IMG/VR virus record: IMGVR_UViG_3300025154_000068
Location: 1-64,000 of that record
Source: a virus
Direction: 5' to 3' (one strand)
DNA length: 64,000 bases
Each line of letters opens with the position of its first letter. Position 1 is the first letter of the stretch. Of this stretch, positions 1 through 8,169 are shown piece after piece. The notes beneath the pieces are model-generated. The model was not told the origin of the DNA. It did not search any database and saw only the letters and a list, made by a program, of their open reading frames with translations. Made by a program: the position numbers and the translations under genes.

Positions 1-79
1 CGAAATGTCAACGGCAGGTAGAGAGCGAGCGACGTTCTGCAATGACAACGAAACACGGGAAGCGATTGAAGGAGGAGGC

Positions 80-1114
80 ATGTTGAAGGAATCAAAGAAG
101 CGAGAGAGTGAACCAGATGACAACGAAAGCACCGATAGCGCGCTGATCACAGTCAAGAAACTGGAGCGCGCCAAGGCGAAGCGTAAGCAAGAACGCCGCA
201 TCGCGGCACCGTCTAGCGATGACCCCAAGGTGGAACTGCGCCGGCTCGTTCAGGAGCATTCTAAGCGGACGCGTGGAGCGGTTGCCATGGAGTCGATGGG
301 CACCGCGAAGAAGGCTCGTGTCGACATGCCGCAGCGTGGACTGAAGAAGGGCGACAAGATCCCTTGCGCCTACCCCGACGACATCGCGGACGAGATGATT
401 GCCATGGCAAAGGCGATGAAGGGTTCCGCGTCGGACCTCGAATCCCCGATTCGGGCAAGCCTCAAGAAGTGCCCGATCTACACGACGTTTCTTCAGCACG
501 TCTACGGATTCGGCGTGGTGTCGAGTGCCTACCTGGTCGCCATGATCGACATCCATCACGAGGACGAGACCGGACGCCAACTACGCCCCTCCGGCCTGCG
601 TCGGTTCTGCGGATACGCCGTCATGAATGGCAAGTTGGAACGTCCCACCAAGGGACAGAAGCTCGGGTACAGCACGGAACTTCGAACGCGCATCTGGCAG
701 GCGTTTCAGGCCATGCGCAAGAACGCGGCGAAGTGCACGAACGACGCCCCGTATGGCGTGACAACCAAGTACCTCGACATCTGGTACAACGCAAAGCAGG
801 GAGCAACCACCGCCGGAATGCAGCCCGGGGCGGCGGACTCCAAGGGGCGCAATAAGGCGACCGACGTCTTTCTTCTGGACCTGTACACCGTTTGGCGGTC
901 AATCGAGGGGCTCGAATCGTGGCCTTCCTACTACGAGCAACACGTCGGCGAGGGACATCGAGGGTGGCACTTGCTCGGGTCCAATGGCCCGCAACGGTTC
1001 ACTGTCGACGCCGCGCTTCTGCTCGCTGGGGACCTCTCTCCGCGGCCGCTGAACGAGTCTCGATCGTGGAAGCTCGCAATCGAGGAGGCAATCGATGAGC
1101 ATCGAGGCGTTTGA
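80..1114 (+). CDS. Protein with IS110-transposase-like helix-hairpin-helix region
   Basis: 344 aa, function unknown. The first 60 residues are charged and rich in Lys/Glu. Residues about 134-180 (YTTFLQHVYGFGVVSSAYLV, then LRPSGLRRFCGY) resemble the helix-hairpin-helix part of the C-terminal Transposase_20 domain of IS110/IS116 transposases. The N-terminal DEDD RuvC-like catalytic domain of those enzymes is not present. I chose the ATG at 80 because GGAGGAGG lies just upstream; an in-frame ATG at 5 would add 25 residues. The next gene overlaps its 3' end by 20 bp, so it belongs to the early operon. A role in binding branched or structured DNA is inference. Confidence 0.6.
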   Translation: MLKESKKRESEPDDNESTDSALITVKKLERAKAKRKQERRIAAPSSDDPKVELRRLVQEHSKRTRGAVAMESMGTAKKARVDMPQRGLKKGDKIPCAYPDDIADEMIAMAKAMKGSASDLESPIRASLKKCPIYTTFLQHVYGFGVVSSAYLVAMIDIHHEDETGRQLRPSGLRRFCGYAVMNGKLERPTKGQKLGYSTELRTRIWQAFQAMRKNAAKCTNDAPYGVTTKYLDIWYNAKQGATTAGMQPGAADSKGRNKATDVFLLDLYTVWRSIEGLESWPSYYEQHVGEGHRGWHLLGSNGPQRFTVDAALLLAGDLSPRPLNESRSWKLAIEEAIDEHRGV

Positions 1115-1238
1115 CACGCTGTGCGCGCTGCGAGATTCGCTCGTAGCGCTGGGGTTGGAGTCGCTGCTGGACGCGATGGCAAGCGGCGACGAGGACGCGG
1201 TTGAGGCCGCATTGGAGGCGCTATGTTCTGTGGCCTGA
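1095..1238 (+). CDS. Small acidic hypothetical protein
   Basis: 47 aa, starts MSIEAFDTLC and is almost entirely helix-forming (Leu, Ala, Glu, Asp). GAGGAGG sits 5 bases before the ATG, and the gene overlaps the previous one by 20 bp. No family recognised. Good spacing and coupling support a real gene. Confidence 0.5.
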   Translation: MSIEAFDTLCALRDSLVALGLESLLDAMASGDEDAVEAALEALCSVA

Positions 1239-1393
1239 TCAATCGCGCATGTCCGCCCGCTCGAAGCGTCTGGCTCGCATGGGAACGAGCTCGCCGCCGG
1301 GCGCAGTGCAGGGCGATCCGAACGGGGGACACCGCACAGCTCGAATGGCTCGAGCGGGCGCGGACTGAACTGGAACTGAGCGCGGCGAACTGA
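1223..1393 (+). CDS. Small basic hypothetical protein
   Basis: 56 aa, Arg/Trp/Glu-rich (MFCGLINRAC, WERARRRAQC). GGAGG lies four bases before the ATG, inside the end of the previous gene, which it overlaps by 16 bp. No family recognised. Called on ribosome-binding site and coupling. Confidence 0.45.
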   Translation: MFCGLINRACPPARSVWLAWERARRRAQCRAIRTGDTAQLEWLERARTELELSAAN

Positions 1394-1412
1394 GCCGCAA
1401 GGGAGAAGAACG

Positions 1413-2573
1413 ATGGCACAAGCAGCACGACAACAGAGCATCAATGATTGGGCGGCGCAGGAGATAGCCGGGAGCTTCGCGGATGCGAACGAGGCTTCCA
1501 AGCGATTGAAGGCGGCCGCGGAGAATTGCCACCTGATCGGCGGGATGACCGTGTGCCCGATGCCCGAAGGCTACGAGGTACAGATCATTGTGGTGCCGAT
1601 CAATAAGGACCGCTGCTACGACATCAAGGGGCAGCCGAACGCCAAGGGCATCGGCAAGAGCACGCTCATGACGCTCTCGAACGCGGCAGGCGTCGAGTGG
1701 GTCGTGAGCCGCCGTATCGACGACGGCCGTGACCCGCGGTTCTGTCACTGGCACGTTGAGGGACGATACCCACTTATCGATGGCACCTACCGCATGATCG
1801 AGGGGGACCGCGACGTGGACCTCCGCGAGGGGGCAGACCAGATCGCCGGCAAGACCGCAGGAGAGATTGCGGCGCTGCGCCAGAACATGATGCGCAGCGC
1901 CATCACGAAGGCGAAGTTGCGGGCGCTTCGTGAAGGGTTTGGCGTCGACCAGGGGATGCCGATTCCCGAGCTCGACAAGCCCTTCGTGTTCGCAAAGGCG
2001 GTGTTCACCGGTCGGTCCAGCGACCCGAAAATCCGCCGCATGTTCGCCGCGGTCATCGCCCAGAAGCAACTCATGGCGTCGCAGGCGCTGTTCGGTGGAG
2101 CGCCCGCGCTCATGGCTCCGGCGCCTCTTGCCCAATTGCCCAGCGGGTTCAACATGCAGGAACCGCCTGGGATGGACCTTGACTACGACGATGATGGCGA
2201 GGTCATCGACATGCCCGCTGCGCCGCCTCCTGGTCCCGCGCCCGCGCCACCGACCCCGCCGCCGGCCAGGCAATCGCCTCCACCGCAACGCGGCTCCGCG
2301 CCAAGGCAGTCCGGAGGAGGCGTCTGGCCCTGGGCATCGAAGCGCGCGGGCGACCCCGAGAAGGGCGCGGCGCTGTCTTCGGTAAGCGATGAGGCGCTCG
2401 GTCGGCTCATCTCCTACTACGAGAAGAACCCAGGGGACGAGCGGTGGGCGGCGAAGAATGCCGCGCTCTCAGCCGAGGCCCAAGCCATCCTCGACTCGCG
2501 AAGCGGAGGCGGAAACGAGCCAGTGGGCGACGGCTTCGACGACCGCGACCCGGGCAACCCGGATGACTTCTGA
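1413..2573 (+). CDS. Phage protein, possible DNA-recombination function, SSB-like acidic tail
   Basis: 386 aa with GGGAGAAG before the ATG. Residues 1-225 are globular and contain blocks such as GIGKSTLMTLSNAAGVEW and ALRQNMMRSAITKAKLRALR, a pattern I associate with phage proteins found among recombination genes. I could not assign a named family. Residues about 230-310 are Pro/Ala-rich linker, and the last residues are acidic and end in Phe (DDRDPGNPDDF), like the protein-docking tip of single-stranded DNA-binding proteins. Position just before SbcD/SbcC fits recombination or replication. The function is inference. Confidence 0.5.
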   Translation: MAQAARQQSINDWAAQEIAGSFADANEASKRLKAAAENCHLIGGMTVCPMPEGYEVQIIVVPINKDRCYDIKGQPNAKGIGKSTLMTLSNAAGVEWVVSRRIDDGRDPRFCHWHVEGRYPLIDGTYRMIEGDRDVDLREGADQIAGKTAGEIAALRQNMMRSAITKAKLRALREGFGVDQGMPIPELDKPFVFAKAVFTGRSSDPKIRRMFAAVIAQKQLMASQALFGGAPALMAPAPLAQLPSGFNMQEPPGMDLDYDDDGEVIDMPAAPPPGPAPAPPTPPPARQSPPPQRGSAPRQSGGGVWPWASKRAGDPEKGAALSSVSDEALGRLISYYEKNPGDERWAAKNAALSAEAQAILDSRSGGGNEPVGDGFDDRDPGNPDDF

Positions 2574-2612
2574 GCAGGCCCGGGGCGAAAGCCGCCAAGA
2601 AAGGAGGCGCAC

Positions 2613-2876
2613 ATGTTTACGCACGCACTTGGATCCAAGGTTCGTGACCGAGTAACCGGGTACACCGGGATCGTCATCGGTCAGACGTCTTGGCTGTACG
2701 GATGCCGACGCTACACCGTCCAGTCGCAGGAGATGAAGGACGGCAAGCCCGTCGACGCCATGAGCTTCGACGAAGATGCCCTCGAGACAATCGAGGAATC
2801 GAAGGTTGTCAACCCAGTCAAGGACACGGGAGGACCGCAGCGCGAGCCTTCAAGGGGGCGCGAGGCAACACGGTAA
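2613..2876 (+). CDS. Small conserved phage protein, KOW/SH3-like
   Basis: 87 aa with AAAGGAGGCGCAC before the ATG. The N-terminal half (GSKVRDRVTGYTGIVIGQT, then GCRRYTVQS) has the alternating Val/Gly/Asp pattern of a small beta-barrel seen in many short phage proteins. The C-terminal 25 residues are polar and probably disordered. The exact role is unknown. Confidence 0.6.
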   Translation: MFTHALGSKVRDRVTGYTGIVIGQTSWLYGCRRYTVQSQEMKDGKPVDAMSFDEDALETIEESKVVNPVKDTGGPQREPSRGREATR

Positions 2877-2966
2877 CCAACTGACCACCACCCGCATCGC
2901 CACGTAGCCCCAGCGGTTCGTGGCTTTTCGGGTGTCCCGTGTAGGACTTTGACAAGGAGGTGACGC

Positions 2967-3005
2967 ATGCGCCGCCGGGGAAAGCCCGGGCCGATCTGTC
3001 GGTAG
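2967..3005 (+). CDS. 12-codon ORF with perfect Shine-Dalgarno
   Basis: MRRRGKPGPICR and stop, preceded at 2954-2963 by AAGGAGGTGA, a full match to the complement of the 16S rRNA tail, three bases before the ATG. It lies in a 350-bp gap with no other good gene. It may be a leader peptide that affects the genes from 3228 onward, or a ribosome-binding relic of a lost gene. Confidence 0.3.
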   Translation: MRRRGKPGPICR

Positions 3006-3025
3006 GTGTTTTGAAACAACAGATA

Positions 3026-3044
3026 CCCGCGTGGTGAACGCGGG
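3026..3044 (+). other. GC-rich hairpin
   Basis: CCCGCG (3026-3031) and CGCGGG (3039-3044) pair around a 7-base loop. No T-run follows, so it is not a standard terminator. It sits between the 12-codon ORF and the tRNA-like element and may be part of a structured leader for sbcD. Confidence 0.35.
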
Positions 3045-3143
3045 CCCGCACGGAAGCGAAAACTGTAACAATGATTCAAAGCCATTGGGTTACGACTCAT
3101 CTACGGGGAAATCTCTCGCGCTTCAGAGCCGTGCGGGATAGTT

Positions 3144-3215
3144 GCCCCTCAGCTCAGGTGAGCGACCCGGTGTGACGTCCCCGGGGATGGCGTGGTTCGG
3201 TTCCACGGAGGGGCG
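3144..3215 (+). ncRNA. tRNA-like cloverleaf (degenerate tRNA or mimic)
   Basis: 72 nt. GCCCCTC (3144-3150) pairs perfectly over 7 bp with GAGGGGC (3208-3214). Inside are a 4-bp D-like stem (GCTC 3152-3155, GAGC 3160-3163), a 5-bp anticodon-like stem (CCCGG 3166-3170, CCGGG 3181-3185) and a 5-bp T stem (CGTGG 3191-3195, CCACG 3203-3207) placed directly against the acceptor as in a tRNA. The 7-base T loop is TTCGGTT, where a true tRNA has A at the fifth loop position. The D loop has only 4 bases, the anticodon-like loop has 10, there is one linker base instead of two, and no encoded CCA. A working tRNA is unlikely; a decayed tRNA or tRNA-like RNA is plausible. Confidence 0.4.
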
Positions 3216-3227
3216 CCGAGGTGAACG

Positions 3228-4382
3228 ATGCGAGTAGTGATAACAGCGGACACACACGCAGACGAAAGGCGTAAGTGGTCGGAGCATTGCCGCGTGCTCG
3301 ACTGGATGGCCGAAGACATGCGCACAAGGCAAGTCGACCTGGTCTGTCACGGAGGCGACATCTACGATGGAGTGTCCACGCCCACAGGGCGCAAGTACGT
3401 CGCCGACTGGATCCAGCGCGTGGCGGAGTTCGCGCCGATGTGCCTCGTTGCAGGCAACCATGATCGACACCTCGACGTCGAACACATTGCGCGCCTACGA
3501 ACCAAGTACCCCATCATCGCGGTCGAGCGTCCTGGCGTTCACGTCGTAGCTGGCGTCGCTGTCGCGATGCTTCCATGGCCTAGGATGGCCCATCTGCTCG
3601 CGGCCTTGGGCCGGAACGTGGGGCGCGAGGAAGCCGGGCAGGTGGCGATCGAGGCGCTCCGGTCCGTTCTGACAGGCCTTGGCGTGGAGCTCGCGCGTCA
3701 TGCCGGCCCGCGCATTCTTCTCGCCCACGCCATGGTCGACGGGTCGAAGACGGATAGCCGACAGCCAATCATGGGAGCTGACCTTACCGTGTCGATCGCG
3801 GATATGTCGCTCTGCAAGGCCGACATCATGGTCGCTGGGCACGTGCACGCTGAGCAGGAGATGGCGCACGCTGGAGCCGACCTCGTCATTCCCGGATGCC
3901 CCTACCACCGCACGTTCGGTGAGCCTGGCCCGACGAGCTACGTGGTTGCGCACTTCGCCCCCGACAGGACCGCAGAACCGCCGACATGGGAGCGAATCTC
4001 TACCCCCGCGACGAAGATGCTGTTGCTCGATGCCGAATGGGACACCGAGAGCCAGGCACTCCTGGGGCACCACCGGTTCGTCGACGTGGAAGGCTGCGAA
4101 GTTCGCCTTCGCTACACAGTACCGAGCGACCAGCGAGAAAGCTCCAAGCAACGCGCGAATGAGGCCGAGGAAGCCTTGAAATCGCGCGGCGCAGTGAGCG
4201 TCAAAGTAGATGAGGTCGTGCTGCCCAAGACCCACGCCCGGGTGCCAGAGGTGGCGGAAGCCAAGACCCTGGAGCAGAAGCTCCGAGCGCTGTGGAAGGC
4301 GCGCGACCCGGAGTTGGAAGAGGCCCGCAAGTCGAGGCTGCTCGGCATGGCGGATGAACTGGAGAGGGAGGCCGCGACGTGA
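3228..4382 (+). CDS. sbcD: SbcD-like metallophosphoesterase (Mre11 family nuclease)
   Basis: 384 aa. Calcineurin-like phosphoesterase motifs are complete: D8/H10 (TADTHAD), D44 (GGDIYD), GNHD 76-79, H167 (LLAHAMV) and GHVH 204-207, which bind the two catalytic metal ions in SbcD/Mre11/gp47. The C-terminal region is Glu/Lys-rich and should contact the ATPase partner. The next gene starts with GTG inside its stop codon (GTGA overlap), so the pair is co-translated as for other SbcDC nucleases. It likely opens hairpins and processes DNA ends during phage replication or recombination. Confidence 0.9.
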   Translation: MRVVITADTHADERRKWSEHCRVLDWMAEDMRTRQVDLVCHGGDIYDGVSTPTGRKYVADWIQRVAEFAPMCLVAGNHDRHLDVEHIARLRTKYPIIAVERPGVHVVAGVAVAMLPWPRMAHLLAALGRNVGREEAGQVAIEALRSVLTGLGVELARHAGPRILLAHAMVDGSKTDSRQPIMGADLTVSIADMSLCKADIMVAGHVHAEQEMAHAGADLVIPGCPYHRTFGEPGPTSYVVAHFAPDRTAEPPTWERISTPATKMLLLDAEWDTESQALLGHHRFVDVEGCEVRLRYTVPSDQRESSKQRANEAEEALKSRGAVSVKVDEVVLPKTHARVPEVAEAKTLEQKLRALWKARDPELEEARKSRLLGMADELEREAAT

Positions 4383-6811
4383 GATACCGATCCATCCGCT
4401 TTGTAGGGATTCGACCGTACGCGGGCGAAGTGTTCCTCGACCTCGACTCGATTCCCGGACCGATCGTCGCGATCCACGGACCGAATGGGTCTGGCAAGTC
4501 CACGTTGTGCGAGATGCTCGCGACCGGCGCCTACCGTCGCACGCCAACGCATGGCCGCATCGTAGACATGGCGACGACCCGCGACGCCTACGTGGAAGTT
4601 GTGGTGGAAAACGGACAGACCTACACCGTGCGGCACAAGGTCGACGCAGTGAGCCGCAAGGGAACCTCCGAGGTCACTGGGCCCGCCGGCCCGGTGTTCG
4701 ACACGGGCAAGTCCAGCGACTTCGACGCGTGGGCGAAGGTGGTATTCCCTCCGCGCGAGGTCTACTTCGCCGGAGCGTTCTCTGCGCAGGAGTCCGACGG
4801 GCTGTTGAAAATGGACGGCTCTGACCGCATGCGAACGCTACTGAGAGCGATCGGGTGTGAACGCTACGAAGTACTCGCCAAGATCGCACGAGACAAAGCG
4901 GCTGCCGTTGCCAAACGGCTCGACGTACTCGCTGCGCGAATTGCCGATGAGCAGGTTCGAGGGCTTGACGTCGCGGTGGCTGAGCAGGAGTTGGTGGAAG
5001 CACGTGCCCGGGCAGCGGGGGCTGATGCCGAGCTTGAACAGGCAAAGGCCGAACTCGCGCGGGTCGAGGAGGAGGCACGGATCGCTCGAGAAGCGCGCAC
5101 CGCTTTCGAGACCCATGTCGACCGGACAGCGATGCTTCGCAATCTGCAGTTGGAGGTTCTCCAACGCATCGGCGACCTGGAGAAGCGCATTGCGAACAAC
5201 CGCATGGTGCTCGACGACGCAGATCGAATCCGTGCCGCCGTTTCCGATATCCCGACGCTACGCCAGGGCATGGAAGACCTTCGAGTCAAGTGCTCCGACG
5301 CAGCCCACGACGTCCGAGCCTTCGAGACGGAATCGCTCTCATGGCTTGGCCGATCGAAGGATGCCGAACGCCGGGTCACGGCAGCCAGTGCACGCGTCCA
5401 GTCTGCTCGGTATAGGCTCGCTGGTCGGGAAGCCGTTGAGCGCGCCGTGGCCGAACTGGAGCGCTTGCGCGATGCCGTTGGGGTTGCGGCGCAGGAGCAT
5501 CTTGCGGCAACGGAGGCGTACGAGGCGCTTGCAAGTCAGACGGTGGCAGGCCTTGGCGAGCGTATCGATGGGCTACGCGGTGGGCTGCAACGAATCGCGG
5601 ACCTCCCCGCTACCATCGAGAATGCGCAGGATATCGCGGCGCGTTCGTTGGACGCCGACGATACCGCAGCACGCCTTGCCATCGAGTTGCCACGTCTCAA
5701 GATCGAAGCGGTCGAGCGTTGGGACAAGGCCAGAATCGCTCTGGACAAGGCGCGAAGCCAACTCAGCACAGCCGAGGCCACCGCCTCACGTGCTCCCGAT
5801 CTGGACCTCGCACAGCAAGACCTTGACGCCGCGCAGGTCGACGCGCGCACGGCAACCGAGGAAGCGTTGGCACACGTTCGTCGTTCGAAAGATGCGCAGG
5901 CGAAGGCGGACGCAGCATCAAATAGCATGCACGCTCTCGGGGATGCGGTGTGCGCGGCGGAAGACCGGCTCGCCAAGGCTGAGGCCCTCGCCGCCCGCGC
6001 CAAGCACATCGACTCCGCACAAGCACGCATCGAAGAACTCGCCCTTCAGCTCGCTGCCGCGAACGCCGATCGCGAGCGCATCGAGGCCGACATGGAGGCC
6101 ATGGACCGCCCCCCAGTCGTTCCGCCGACGCCCAACGTGGAGCCTTCCACACTCGCCCTTCGACAAGCCGAACGCGCTGCCAGGGACGCCCACGCCGCGC
6201 CGCCAGTCCGAGAGCACGCCCTGAAGCAAGCGACGGAGTCGGTCGCCAAGCTCTACGCCCTGGCAGCAGAGCGCGCCGCCGTTGAGACGGAGATCGGCGA
6301 CTGGACAAAGCTGGCCGAGTCCTTGCGCGACCTTCAAAGCCTCGAGATCGATGCGGCCGGCCCCGAGCTCACCGAGCTGACGAACGATTTTCTGCGCTCC
6401 TGTGTTGGCGACAGGTGGTCGGTCTCGTGGGAGACGACGCGCATGGACAGCAAGGGCAAGAGGGAACTCGACGACTGCCACATCTCGGTGCTCGACACGG
6501 AGGAAGGGCGCGAGGCAAACGGCAAGGAATTCTCCCCGGGACAACGCGCTGTCGTGGAACTCGGGTGCTCGCTGGCGCTCACGACGTATTCGTGCCGAAA
6601 GCTGGGCATCGAGCGGCCCACCCTTGTTCGCGACGAGTCAGACGCGCCGATGACGGAGGAGGCGAGCGCGGCGTTCATCCCGATGCTCCGCCGGGCGGCG
6701 AAGCTCATCGACGCCGACAAGGTGCTCATCATCACCCACCGGCCGAACACCGTGGAGCTCGCCGACGCTCGAGTGCTCGTCGCCGATGGGAAGGTCGAGG
6801 TGCAGGTATGA
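4379..6811 (+). CDS. sbcC: SbcC-like ATPase (Rad50 family)
   Basis: 810 aa starting with GTG. Walker A GPNGSGKST is at residues 34-42. A long Ala/Glu/Arg-rich coiled coil fills about 175-650. The signature-like FSPGQRAVVELG is near 717, followed by a Walker-B-like LVRDESDAP and a His switch region LIITHRPN. I see no clear CxxC zinc hook at the coiled-coil apex, so dimerisation may differ from bacterial SbcC, and the length is short compared with E. coli SbcC (about 1050 aa), as in phage gp46-type proteins. It forms the nuclease complex with the upstream SbcD. Confidence 0.88.
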   Translation: MRYRSIRFVGIRPYAGEVFLDLDSIPGPIVAIHGPNGSGKSTLCEMLATGAYRRTPTHGRIVDMATTRDAYVEVVVENGQTYTVRHKVDAVSRKGTSEVTGPAGPVFDTGKSSDFDAWAKVVFPPREVYFAGAFSAQESDGLLKMDGSDRMRTLLRAIGCERYEVLAKIARDKAAAVAKRLDVLAARIADEQVRGLDVAVAEQELVEARARAAGADAELEQAKAELARVEEEARIAREARTAFETHVDRTAMLRNLQLEVLQRIGDLEKRIANNRMVLDDADRIRAAVSDIPTLRQGMEDLRVKCSDAAHDVRAFETESLSWLGRSKDAERRVTAASARVQSARYRLAGREAVERAVAELERLRDAVGVAAQEHLAATEAYEALASQTVAGLGERIDGLRGGLQRIADLPATIENAQDIAARSLDADDTAARLAIELPRLKIEAVERWDKARIALDKARSQLSTAEATASRAPDLDLAQQDLDAAQVDARTATEEALAHVRRSKDAQAKADAASNSMHALGDAVCAAEDRLAKAEALAARAKHIDSAQARIEELALQLAAANADRERIEADMEAMDRPPVVPPTPNVEPSTLALRQAERAARDAHAAPPVREHALKQATESVAKLYALAAERAAVETEIGDWTKLAESLRDLQSLEIDAAGPELTELTNDFLRSCVGDRWSVSWETTRMDSKGKRELDDCHISVLDTEEGREANGKEFSPGQRAVVELGCSLALTTYSCRKLGIERPTLVRDESDAPMTEEASAAFIPMLRRAAKLIDADKVLIITHRPNTVELADARVLVADGKVEVQV

Positions 6812-7317
6812 CCCTCTATCACGGCGGGATCGCCGGCAAGCAACCGGGGGACATCCTTGTCCCGTCCCCGCCTCACGTGGTGTGCGGGTGCCCGGTCTGC
6901 GCTGCAAGGGCCGCGGGGCGTGTCTGCACCGTTGGGGAGTTTCGACTGTGGGCTATGGGCCTCGGGGAGCGCGGCAGGCCCATCCTCGAAGGCCTCAAGG
7001 ACGCAGACCCGTTTGACCCGGTCGACCCGCCGACAGGGCGCCAGGCCATCTACGTCACGACGAGTTTGCCGTACGCTCGGTGGTACGCTGCGAGAAGTCA
7101 GGGCGCGCTCTACACCGTCGAGCCCATCGGCGAGATGCAGCGGTCGACTGAGGACCATTTCCCGTCGTGGGCCTGTCAATCCGCTCGCGTGCTGAGCGTT
7201 GTGGAGCGACGCGTCCGACTCGACCGCAGGGACAGGCGAGAGATGCTGAGACTGTGGAAGCGGGCAGACAGGCGGGCAGACAAGGAGCATGGGAATGAGC
7301 ACGCCAAAGACGTTTGA
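6808..7317 (+). CDS. Arr-like ADP-ribosyltransferase
   Basis: 169 aa, ATG overlapping the sbcC stop. The opening LYHGGIAGKQPGDIL, the central AIYVTTSLPYARWYA and the later LYTVEPIGEMQ match the order of the NAD-binding blocks of rifampin ADP-ribosyltransferase (Arr)-type enzymes: first-strand His, middle Tyr/Thr, and an acidic residue after the YTVEP strand. It would move ADP-ribose from NAD to an unknown target (protein, nucleic acid or small molecule). Being coupled to sbcDC suggests action on DNA or on host machinery during takeover, but the target is not shown by the sequence. Confidence 0.65.
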   Translation: MTLYHGGIAGKQPGDILVPSPPHVVCGCPVCAARAAGRVCTVGEFRLWAMGLGERGRPILEGLKDADPFDPVDPPTGRQAIYVTTSLPYARWYAARSQGALYTVEPIGEMQRSTEDHFPSWACQSARVLSVVERRVRLDRRDRREMLRLWKRADRRADKEHGNEHAKDV

Positions 7318-7732
7318 CCTGGAAGCAATCGAGGCGAGGGCGAATGCTGCGACTCCCGGCCCCTGGGAATGGTTCGGAAACACTAAGACCCACACCTGCC
7401 ACCTGTCCACGGTCCACGGTGGACACCGGCACGTGCTCAACTTCTGGCGGTGGGGGATGAACGCGGCGCAACCAGCGTTCCAGGTCGCACTCGGCCCACC
7501 GATCGTTGCCGGCGATGGCTGCATGATGAGGCTCTCGGAGATGGAACATGAATGTCCAGAGCTGGGGCCGCGGTTCGAAGTGGAGTACCGACGGGACTTC
7601 TATGGTATCGCCCATCCGGACGCCGAATTCATCGCCCGCGCTCGCGAGGACGTGCCAGCGCTCATCATGGAAGTGAAGAGGCTTGAGGTCGAAGTTCAGG
7701 CGCTCTACGACGCATTGGCGGGCGAGCCATGA
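7295..7732 (+). CDS. Phage conserved protein of the LEAIEARANAATPGPW type
   Basis: 145 aa. I chose ATG 7295 over 7289 because AAGGAG (7282-7287) is then seven bases away. The N-terminal LEAIEARANAATPGPWEW and the C-terminal DAEFIARAREDVPALIMEVKRLE are the typical ends of a widespread short phage protein family often found in early regions. Function unknown. Overlaps the preceding gene by 23 bp and the next by 4 bp (ATGA). Confidence 0.65.
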   Translation: MSTPKTFDLEAIEARANAATPGPWEWFGNTKTHTCHLSTVHGGHRHVLNFWRWGMNAAQPAFQVALGPPIVAGDGCMMRLSEMEHECPELGPRFEVEYRRDFYGIAHPDAEFIARAREDVPALIMEVKRLEVEVQALYDALAGEP

Positions 7733-8169
7733 AGTGCCTGTCGATTCGCCAGCCGTGGGCCTGGTTCATCGTCAACGCCGGCAAGACCATCGAAAACCGC
7801 ACGTGGCGCTGCCATTACCGCGGCCGCATTGCCATTCACGCGAGCAAGCTCCCGACATCAGGGAGGCGCTACGAAGAGGCGATCGACGACTTCTACGCCG
7901 GCAAGGCGATGGCTTTGGACGGAGGCGTGGACCTGCGAAAGCATCCCACGCCGATCAAGATGGACATGCTCGTCGCCCAGTCCGGTGCGATCATCGGCAC
8001 AGCGCGGATCGTGGACTGCGTGACCACGTCCTCCTCCCCCTGGTTTGTGGGCCCGTTCGGGATCGTGCTCGAGGATGTCCGACCCACCCCCGTCATTCCG
8101 TGTCGCGGGTCACTCGGGCTGTGGACGGTGCCGCCGGAGGTTGAGCGGCGGATTCTGGAGGCAGCGTGA
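7729..8169 (+). CDS. ASCH-domain RNA/nucleotide-binding protein
   Basis: 146 aa. The opening CLSIRQPWAWFIVNAGKTIE followed by NRTW is the ASCH (PUA-like beta-barrel) signature. GAIIGTARIVD and the closing GSLGLWTVP are the other core strands. ASCH proteins bind or act on modified nucleosides or RNA; at least one bacterial member hydrolyses N4-acetylcytidine. ATGA overlaps with both neighbours place it in one unit with the DndC-like gene that follows, so a shared role in nucleic-acid modification is possible. Confidence 0.8.
   Translation: MKCLSIRQPWAWFIVNAGKTIENRTWRCHYRGRIAIHASKLPTSGRRYEEAIDDFYAGKAMALDGGVDLRKHPTPIKMDMLVAQSGAIIGTARIVDCVTTSSSPWFVGPFGIVLEDVRPTPVIPCRGSLGLWTVPPEVERRILEAA

Noticed and set aside
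3073-3095. Second tRNA-like T arm near the sbcD leader
   Set aside because: A TTCAAAG loop is present, but the stem has a mismatch next to the loop and there is no matching acceptor strand.
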